64,000 nucleotides of DNA. Source: Brachycybe producta (taxonomy: Eukaryota; Arthropoda; Diplopoda; Playtdesmida; Andrognathidae). A model generated the notes under the pieces. The model saw only the letters and a list, made by a program, of their open reading frames with translations. It made no database searches and was not told where the DNA came from. Positions 56,005-64,000 of the stretch are shown one piece after another. The stretch is from positions 62,001 through 126,000 of the forward strand of contig JAUPFP010000150.1 of NCBI GenBank assembly GCA_036925085.1. Direction: 5' to 3'. Made by a program: the position numbers and the translations under genes. Each line of letters opens with the position of its first letter. Position 1 is the first letter of the stretch.

Positions 56005-58253
56005 AGAAAGAGAGAGAAAACCAATTTACACGCAACTTCTTCCATTGAGAATCAATTGAATATTTTTCAAAGAAATCTCAACCTAATCAAGAAAATACCG
56101 CATTATTTAGGTATAATATACATGTATTAGAATGGCCGTCTGAAGGAATCATCATCATTCTAAGACAATGCCACATTTCAGGTATAACATGGTTACAACA
56201 AACATAAAAGTCACATTTTGACTCTTGGTGATGCATATCCATATATACTAACAATAGTATATTTTATATTATTATATTCTGTTATACAGTGTACAATGTA
56301 TATATGTGTACATTATAAGTATAGTGAGTTAAGTGCATTGAGTTTTCTTCTGAGGAGGAGGAGGAGGAGGAGGAGGAGGGCGGCCCATCATTTCCATCTA
56401 GAGCCTCTATTATAGTTTCTTGATTACGTTCAGATTTCTTAAGTAATAATTCAATTGATTTACAATGTGTTGCGTGTAAATAGGCTCTCTACATGTAGAA
56501 TTTGTACGTTTTCTGTACACAAATATAGGCCTAGATTACAATATAAAAAAGTATTATACATCCATATAGTAACTTGGGTCTAAATTTGCATTTTAACTTA
56601 CACTTTCTAAGTTGTCAGTCAACTTTTCTCTCCCCTTGGAGCCAGCCCTTGTCAATGGACTCTTTTGGAAAAAGGTTTTTTTTTTGTATCTTCACTGACA
56701 ATCACATTTACTGTAGTCTAAATTACTCGTTGTAATAGAGTTGGTTGGGTATTACACGTTTTTCATATTACAAATGGAACCTATACTCGGTCTTCTAAAA
56801 TGTTGCCATTTTTTTCGTCCCTCAACGTATAATGTATAAGTTAAACAATATTGTCCGTTCACCAAGTTGTGGTCAAGAGTTAATAACAATTATAACCAAT
56901 AGCAAAAAAGAGAAGAGGAAAGAAAAGAGTCCTTTTTAGTTGTTATCAACGTATCACTTTATCAGTTGCATTATGGTGACTCTTTATTTGAATAGATACT
57001 CCTGCAAGCAGCCCAGAGGGCCTCTGGTAGACGGACTATTTCGTCCAAAAGCAGCACAGAAATGCATTAACAAAATAAACTTTCATCACATTATACTAGG
57101 ACTGAGTTGTAACAACACTGAGTTGAATGGTACCAATAGTATACATCTATACATCTATGCCTCGTTGCACAACCTCACCTGGAAGGAAATTCCACTGTCG
57201 ACAATCCATTGTAACAATGGTTTGTTTAGTTTTTTGAATTTTCAAATTAACCCTTTCATGTAAGATTTATGCTGCATTTCGGAAAACCACTCAAATGAAA
57301 TCGTTTAACATTATGGATTTATCTATCGTATTGTATAATATCCTATATTAAACGCTTTTTTTTCCATTCATTTTCGCATTCCATTCTATAAATACCTAAA
57401 ATTGAGATTTTAAAATGAGACTGTCATAGTTATATATAGATCTCTATTCACACAAAAGGCAAAAGTCTCATTAGATTCAAATATAGTGAAACAATTAATC
57501 GCATTGCACCTAAAATACTCGCATAATTACTTTCAATTAGCAACTGTTAGTAAATGTTTACATTTCAATGTAAACAACAATAAACTAATCCCCAAATCCA
57601 CATAGGCCTTTTATAATACAAATATAGTTAGTTCTAAGGGAATAATAGCCCCAACGTTATATTTAATGCATTTTATAATCTAAGCTTTAAACATCTCACT
57701 CAATACATGGACTTAAAACATAAAACGCTTACAGGTTTAGAAATTAACAATTTAAGATATTGTTAATACATTAAAGCAGAATATTGCCTGAAAATAGTAC
57801 TGATTCTAGTCTAAAACATGCTTAAGAATTGGAATAAACAATGGGAAGGCCTTTATAATTTTAAGGACCATCCTCGTCCCACACACAACCTACAGGACAC
57901 AAACAATCAGTAAACATCATATAATAATATAACACAATCTTGAGATACATAACTATTGCTAATAACCTCACTCACATGTAATTTTAATAATTGAAATCTA
58001 CATTACATTAAAAAAACGTAGGCCTGCCTATGTGACAAAATGGCTGACCTTCAAATTGAATTTGAATCAAAACAAGCAAAAGCACAAGACATTTACGAGG
58101 TAATGAATGGATAATTAGTTGTGAATTTACATGAAAAGGTATTATTATTATTATTATTAATCTATAGACTAAATGATAGGTCCCAATGTGATAATGGCAT
58201 AGGGATATCCTACCTCATTAACATATAAACGTTATTTTAATATGTATTATTCG

Positions 58254-58256
<3 letters not shown>

Positions 58257-58312
<56 letters not shown>
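58257..58312. repeat. (AT)n followed by (GT)n
   Basis: About 44 bp of AT dinucleotide continuing directly into a GT run (58301-58312), in Dlx intron 2. Confidence 0.95.
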
Positions 58313-58495
58313 ATGTATTCCTATGAGTGGGTTTTAAATGTTTTAAGTGAGTGAATGTGTGTGTCAAATTGAAGCCCATGATGCATGGCAATGAACACAA
58401 AATGGATTCCAAATGGATAAATTACATGATTATTGCTATTTGATATTATGCAGAGAAATTAAATATGAACCCAGAAACACGTCACGGACCAATTT

Positions 58496-58526
<31 letters not shown>

Positions 58527-59445
58527 AAATTCAAACCTATATTATATTAATAGATAAAAAAGATTTTCCTGTAAAGTGCTTCATTATCCAACAATAATAG
58601 ACTAAATGACTATGAATGAATGAACCCCTGAAGGTGTAATAGTGTAAAGGGGGGAGGAGGCTAGGTGAGAGGACACACAAATACAATTTACTGATAACAA
58701 TGCGTTTTACATATAAATAAATGAAGCCAATAATAATGCACACAAACAAAACAGGATAAAAAAAACCTTAATTACTAACATTAGTATAAACCAAATAACA
58801 GCTAATTTAACGATTAGATTTTGGTTTTTTTTAGGTCTTATGGCCATTTGATCACACATCTAAATATCATCACATTCCTATTTTATGGTCATTATATCGT
58901 GGTCCTCCTCCTCCTCCTAAACACCGAAGATATGTATTTTCATCTATTTCAAATTCCCCAATTTAGTTCTCATTGTAATAATGTCATTGAAGTTCAACAC
59001 AAGAGACTAGAAAACCATTGTTGGGTTTCACATAGGTGCGACATGAAATGAATGAAGTGTCACATATGAAGTGACATCGGATAAACAATAATATATACAT
59101 GTATATATACAAGGTACAAAAATAAACAAATATACTTTAGATAGACAGATAGATGTCGCGTGTGTCATATTGAAAAAAGAGGGGGGGGGGGGGGGAGAGA
59201 GAGAGAGAGAGAGAGAGAGAGACCAAAGTGCCTCACTCACTGTCAAGTGCCTTTTTGTCTACTCGGAGAATAGAAATCAATAGGTCATTTTGTGTGAATT
59301 ACTAAAGTCACCAAGTTCAAGGGGCTTATTAAGAGGCTAAACAAACAACAAACAATAAATGTTGCAAATTAAAAAAATATGGTGAACACAAATTAGAAAT
59401 GTATTTCCTAATTCTATTAATATCCTTTTCACAATTACAACCGTC

Positions 59446-59730
59446 GAGATTCTGGGTCCAAATTCAAGAAGAAAGTTTTGTAATTCAACTTGAACTCTCT
59501 AAAACATGGTTCCAATATTGAAAAAAAAAACTGTATTCATTTTAATTCAGTTGAGTACACCTGTAATCAGCTCGCGAGCCATATGTAACAGACCCGGGGG
59601 GGGGAGTCATTTAGACAATTCGTCACCAAATTGAATTCGTTCTAAAACAGAACTAATCTATGTGACCAACAATGGTATTCTGTAAAATAGAATATTTTCT
59701 TAGGTTTGGAACCTCGGTTCGAGAAGAGTT
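59446..59730. repeat. Foldback repeat family, copy 2 (in Dlx intron 2)
   Basis: GGGTCCAAATTCAAG, ACTTGAACTCTC and TGGTTCCAATATTG match the left half of 45281-45434. GGTTTGGAACCTCGGTTCGA at 59704-59723 is a plausible inverted right half. It lies about 100 bp from the exon 2 donor. Confidence 0.5.
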
Positions 59731-59838
59731 GAATATATTGTTTCGTTTGTTTTTAATTCGGGCCTTTTATTTAATTTCTTCCACAGTTCTTTTTTTGTTT
59801 CCCGTTTATTCGTTGCTAATTAATCGTCCTCCCCTTAC

Positions 59839-60020
59839 CTGAGTCTGTGTAAGGCCAAGGGATGCGGCCAATTCGGCCCTTTCCGGAAGCGCCAAATATT
59901 GGGTCCTCTGAAATCTCCTATTCAGTTGTTGTAACTGAAGGCTCGAATAAATGGTTCTTGGTTTCCTCATCTTTTTGCCTTTTCCATTCACACGTAACGT
60001 CTCTTCCATTTGGGATTTTT
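59839..60020 (-). CDS. Dlx: Dlx exon 2 (homeodomain residues 1-44)
   Basis: This internal exon encodes most of the Dlx homeodomain, which binds TAATT-type DNA. The acceptor is CATTCCATTGCAG ending at 60021. The exon begins with AA, which completes the split codon G|AA (Glu) from exon 1. Sixty full codons follow, ending at ACTCAG (59839), and the donor GTAAG lies at 59834-59838. The sequence includes the Dlx signature [16 protein letters not shown], then [18 protein letters not shown] and [15 protein letters not shown], essentially the Drosophila Dll/amphioxus Dll homeodomain through helix 2 and the start of helix 3. The homeodomain begins at Met, visible residue 108. FQRTQ is the invertebrate form; many vertebrate paralogues have FQQTQ. 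Family assignment is essentially certain. Orthology to a particular vertebrate paralogue is not implied. Confidence 0.97.
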
Positions 60021-60143
60021 CTGCAATGGAATGAAGTAAGAGACCTAAATGTAGAATAAATATACAAAAATACAATTATAAACAATATTTTATTTTTATA
60101 AAAAAAAAAAGATTTCTCTGTTTATTCCTATAATAACGTTTTA

Positions 60144-60148
<5 letters not shown>

Positions 60149-60217
<69 letters not shown>
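60149..60217. repeat. (AT)n microsatellite
   Basis: About 69 bp of AT dinucleotide in Dlx intron 1, only about 130 bp beyond the exon 2 acceptor. Confidence 0.96.
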
Positions 60218-60220
<3 letters not shown>

Positions 60221-62484
60221 GTTGATTGTTATTGTCCATATATACATGTACAGCATGTGATATTGTTATTGTTGTTCTCGTAATCATTTGAGTGAAGTTT
60301 CCTGTTTTCTATGAGAACAAAAAAGAGAGGACTTAACTCTGGTAAAGTTACATTCTACAAGAGACCCTTTTTTTTCCTTTTGCATATTATGGATGGGAAA
60401 ACTTAATAGTTATAATCACAATAGACTGTCTAATGGGGTACAATTCTCTCCCCCCCCCCTCACCTTAAAATCCAAACCTGACAGGGGGGGGGTTGTTGTC
60501 TTTTTGTTGTTGTTGTTGTTTTACAGTGTGCATCATCATCATCATCATCATCATCATCTGTCTTATTACCATATGCCATCTAAAGTGGTCCATATTTACT
60601 GTGTGATATTAATATAATATCTACCCCCTTCCATATTTCCAATCGGGAAAAATTAACATTTTCAGAAATGCAGATAGATTCGCTCAGATTTCTAGATGGA
60701 ATAGCTCTTTCTCTCTCTTTCTCCCCCTTTGATTCCCGGGGTTTTGTGTCCTAAGTAGCGCTGAGACACAAATTTGAGGACAGCAAATAGCTAAATTCCA
60801 GATTTAAAACATTAAAAAAAAGAACAAAAATCGGGGAGGGGGGGGGGGGGGGGGGAGAAGAAAAATACAAATAAAATCTGGATTTTCAAACTTATTTCAA
60901 AATCAGCAGAATCAAATTAAACAACAATTTACTGTAGTTTTTCAGTGTTAATCTTGAAGCGAACTTGACTAGCCGTAGATATATTTTATTTCTGTTATAG
61001 ATCTAAATTGTTTTATAGCCTTATTTAGTTCTAGTTGGATAGAATCTACATCAAATATGCTAATATAGTGAATCTAAAAAAATTCATAAGTTTTAAAAAC
61101 AAACTGAAAAATTGCAATAAAAATGTAAAATCGGGATGAAAACATCATTTTCGAGAATTCGGCCTTTTTTTCCCGAGAAAATCTGAATTTTAAATTTGAC
61201 TGTGATCAGCTTAACTGTATGCAAATATCGGAAAGCACTTTAATTCCCAACATTCTGATACTTTGGTTGTTTCAGGAAAAGTTCACTAATTTCCTAGCAG
61301 TCCCTATAGTGATACGTTTGATCCCGATTTTTTTAAATACGGCTGCTGGTCCGCGTTTACCTCAAAATTTAGAAATTTCAAACTGTAGCTATATTTTTCT
61401 TCTAGAAATTGGCGCAAATCTATATCAGTTGCCTTTATTGCACCATAAACTAAATTTTCCACCAGAAATAGATTATTTTACATTCCAATTGATCGTTATA
61501 GCCTCATCCATGCAAGACAACAGTACACTAAGGAGCAGGCAGGTGGTCGAAACAGGAGAAATCCCCTAAAAAGCTCTCTTCTCAGTGGGGGTACAATTAT
61601 AAAAAGGGATCCATCCATCCTCCTTGTGAAGAAAGGACAAATTACGAAATGGGACCTTTAAATTAATTTAGGAAATTAAAGAAATTACATTTTTTTCAAG
61701 ATCTTATCGACCAGTTCTGATATTTCCATCTGTTTATCTTCGATTCCCTTTTTGTGTTCGTTTCTCGCAATGTTTTTATTTGTGATTCAATTGTGACTAA
61801 GATCAACAACAATCACAAACAACTAAAAGAAAATAAGTTACTTTTCAAGAATGAAGAGGATATACAAACACAGCCCCATATTATATTTACTTAGTAGATA
61901 TTCAATCAGTTAATATAATTATATTCTAGATTAATAAAGAATTGCTTTTATTGACTGTTTTATAACTTGCAACTTGTGTCGTTTGCTTGTTTGTTTGTTT
62001 TTTTTCAAACGCGTCAAACCATTTAATATCTTAGCGAATTTTTTTTTTAAAAAAATCACTAGGAATAATAAAAAAAAAACCCCAACACCTTTTATTACCT
62101 ATTCCTATAGAACCATAAAATAATCTCTTCTTTCTCTAAATAAATAATCTAAATGACTGGAAGTGTAAAAAGGTAGTCAATAAAAAAAAACAGCTTCAAA
62201 CATCAATGATGATGATTGTAGTCAATAAAATTAAATACTGCTTAATATATAGGAGAGATCTAACTTCAAACAAACTGAACTCAATTAAATGCTTTTTAAT
62301 AGACCACCTTTTTGTGTTTAAATCTCAATTTAAATGAATCTCATTCAAATTGTGTCAGCTATTCTTATGGAGAGACTTATATACTGAAGGATAGGAGGAA
62401 CCGATTTCAGATTTTCAAAATGTAAACAGGGCTTTCTCGATTATTATTCTATCTTTCTCAATTGCAAATTATGAGTGAAACTTC

Positions 62485-62670
62485 AATGTGTCTCAGAAAC
62501 TAGAAGGGGAGAAATCATTCATATCTTTCAAAATTAACTTTTTTTTTATAGAAAAACGAATGACTGGTTCTCATATAAAAAGTTTATTTTGAAAGAAATC
62601 AAAATTAAAAAAATACCCTTAAGAGAGAGAGACCCCTCTAGTTTCTAGTTTCTATTAAAAGTTTCATTTT
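62485..62670. repeat. CTAGTTTCTAAAACAC-family repeat (in Dlx intron 1)
   Basis: The left end GTGTCTCAGAAACTAGAAGG and right end CCCCTCTAGTTTCT are inverted. The interior has two inverted ATATCTTTCAAAATTAAC / GTTTATTTTGAAAGAAATC blocks, so this copy folds on itself too. Confidence 0.7.
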
Positions 62671-62887
62671 CAAAAATCAGCTGTTTCATAAGGGCCAACC
62701 AATAACGAGTTGGATTCAACTTTTGGTTTCTACTTTCTTATTGAAACCAACAACTATTTCGAATTTGGAAGAAATCAAAACGACCAAATAAGAAAAAACT
62801 TTTTTTTTCTTGGACACAAAAATTGTTTTAAAATATTTTCTGAATAAGTAACTGATTTTTTCAAACTTTTCATTGTTCTTCTATTAA

Positions 62888-63010
62888 CTAAGGTAGAGAC
62901 TAGAAGAGTAACTATATGACTTTATTTTTCAAAATAAACTTTTTTTTTAGACGAAAGAATTTTTTAAAAAAATGTTGTCTGCTTAAAGTTGAGTAATTTT
63001 CAAACCTGAA
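62888..63010. repeat. CTAGTTTCTAAAACAC-family repeat, partial (in Dlx intron 1)
   Basis: GAGACTAGAAGAGTAAC, TTTTTCAAAATAAACTTT and GTCTGCTTAAAGTTGAGTAA give the same order of landmarks as the other copies. The right half is missing or degraded. Confidence 0.6.
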
Positions 63011-63515
63011 AAAAGGTTTCTAAATTAAAAGGTAACAATCTTCTTAAAGAAGAGTTTTCATGTCAACTTTGTGTTAATTTGAATCCTTTAAAAACAGAAT
63101 AATCGAGAGTTCAAAGGGCGTTTTAAACCACCTTATAAGATGTTCCAAAGACCTAAATAAAAAGCAGAAAAAAATCGATCATCGATAATGTTGTTTAAAT
63201 CAGAAATCCCTAATTTGTATATTCAAAAGTGTTGATCTTGTTGAAAATGTACCCCGAGGTAAAAGAAGAAGAGGAGGGAAAAAGAGACACACAATTGAAT
63301 ATTCAATTCAAAAAGAAGAAGAAGAAGATTAGAGAATAATAAGAGCGGCCATAATATTATGTCTATGTTTATATGTGTCTTGAATGACTCCATGATTACA
63401 ATGATTACTGATGATTACAATGATGATGATGATGATGATGATCACCATAATGATCATTATGATATATAGTAATCTTATACGGGTTAGAAATATAAGCTTA
63501 TAAAGGCTTGTTGTG

Positions 63516-63546
<31 letters not shown>

Positions 63547-63729
63547 GGCTCTTAAGAGCCGACAGGAGGGGGGGGGGGGGGGGAGGGGGGCTGCTGATTA
63601 AGAGAGAGGGGGGGGGGCCCAGTCGTCGTCGTTACACTTTTATATTTCTAATAATCAATCAGGAGAAATAGAAAGAGAGCGACAACCAAAACAGAGCATG
63701 CACGGGCCTCACAATCAATGTCTTCTTAC

Positions 63730-64000
63730 CGTCACGTGGTGGAGACGCGCAAGGCGTTTGATAAGAGCTGAGGTAGGGATGGGTCGAATGATGGTAAGTA
63801 TTATGCGCATTCATCGTGGAGAAGGGATAGGCACCGAGGGGCCTGGCCGGTTGAGCCGAAAAGGCGCTGTCTCCGTGCTGACTGACCACCGGCGGTTGCG
63901 TCGAATACGTAGTTCGTATCTGATACGGAGAACCGTGATGGGTCATCCCGGCTATCCCCTGCTGTTGCAGTTCCATAAAAGCAGATTTACTGCTTACCTC
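63730..64000 (-). CDS. Dlx: Dlx exon 1 (partial, 5' end beyond window)
   Basis: This is the N-terminal part of a Distal-less/Dlx homeodomain transcription factor, a nuclear DNA-binding protein. The frame is open from the window edge (64000) to a donor GTAAG at 63725-63729. The last full codon is Asp and one G is left over, so the exon ends in phase 1. A Met lies at 63974-63976, but the eight codons before it are also open and read EVSSKSAF, giving SSKSAFMEL. This matches the conserved N-terminal SSKSAFMEF-type segment of Dlx6/Dlx1-like proteins, so the real start codon is probably further upstream, outside the window. The rest is rich in His, Ser, Pro, Tyr and Gln. A PLGAYPF stretch (visible residues 54-60) followed by HPYLSSYQ corresponds to the conserved Tyr/Pro-rich region of Dlx proteins. 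Visible length is 90 codons plus one base. The Dlx family call rests mainly on exon 2. Confidence 0.9.

Larger units (their letters stand above)
48481..59838 (-). other. Dlx: Dlx intron 2 (11,358 bp)
   Basis: This intron separates homeodomain residues 44 and 45 in phase 0 (donor GTAAGG, acceptor GATGCAG). The 44/45 position is shared by Dll/Dlx and several other homeobox classes. The interior is AT-rich and holds the 85-bp-arm palindrome and its MITE (50924-51240), (AAT)n at 51788, (TA)n at 53233, 55938 and 58257, poly-G near 54197, and a GGA run near 56354. A foldback repeat at 59446-59730 lies about 100 bp from the donor. Open frames at 56940-57263 and elsewhere show no recognisable family and are not annotated. 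Dlx introns commonly hold enhancers, but none can be proved here. Confidence 0.93.
60021..63729 (-). other. Dlx: Dlx intron 1 (3,709 bp)
   Basis: Phase 1 intron with donor GACG|GTAAGA and acceptor ATTGCAG. It lies just N-terminal of the NGKGKK motif, as in other Dlx genes. Contents include (AT)n at 60149-60217, poly-G near 60838, (CAT)n near 60530, copies of the CTAGTTTCTAA repeat family (62485-62670 and about 62888-63010), (ATG)n at 63419-63442, (GA)n at 63516-63538 and poly-G near 63568-63581. An open frame at 61219-61569 (116 codons, plus strand) has no recognisable domain and is regarded as chance. Confidence 0.92.

Noticed and set aside
56940..57263. 107-codon open frame in Dlx intron 2
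   Set aside because: No recognisable motif or domain, and no neighbouring exons in phase.
61219..61569. 116-codon open frame in Dlx intron 1
   Set aside because: Hydrophobic, AT-driven composition on the strand opposite Dlx, with no family resemblance. Length is within chance for this much sequence.

Overview
The window is eukaryotic, almost certainly from an invertebrate animal. It is AT-rich and gene-poor, full of microsatellites and homopolymers, and carries LINE and Tc1/mariner relics and many short terminal-inverted-repeat elements. The only host gene I recognise is a Distal-less/Dlx homeobox gene on the minus strand. Its homeodomain is of the invertebrate Dll/Dlx type. The frequent GGCCTA motifs recall what I remember of echinoderm and other marine invertebrate genomes, but I cannot place the species from sequence alone.

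Dlx occupies the right quarter. Three exons join with matching phases: exon 1 at 63730-64000 (open to the window edge, so the true start lies outside), exon 2 at 59839-60020 (homeodomain residues 1-44), and exon 3 at 48070-48480 (homeodomain residues 45-60, the C-terminal tail and the stop). Intron 1 is about 3.7 kb. Intron 2 is about 11.4 kb and splits the homeodomain between residues 44 and 45. The visible protein is 287 residues.

The left three quarters (1-48069), downstream of Dlx, contain no recognisable host gene. From left to right they hold: a dispersed direct repeat (878 and 5864); a 1.57-kb foldback Tc1-like element with transposase remnants in both arms (1231-2795); a decayed jockey/CR1-type LINE (2822-3966) whose 3' tail recurs inverted at 12891; a hAT-like short element (4858-5110); foldback or MITE-like elements at 12016, 14574, 34017, 42646, 44125, 45281 and 47274; and a dispersed family with CTAGTTTCTAAAACAC-like ends that includes an 85-bp-arm perfect palindrome at 50996-51171. 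Near-perfect hairpins lie at 4039, 6108, 39436, 39550 and 40324.

No operon-like structure, CRISPR array, tRNA or rRNA was recognised. The 48-kb tract and the long introns may contain Dlx regulatory DNA. The best candidates by composition are a CpG-rich patch near 35460-35700 and a pair of short elements ending in CREB/ATF-type TGACGTCA sites (42646 and 44125). A regulatory role for any of these is inference.
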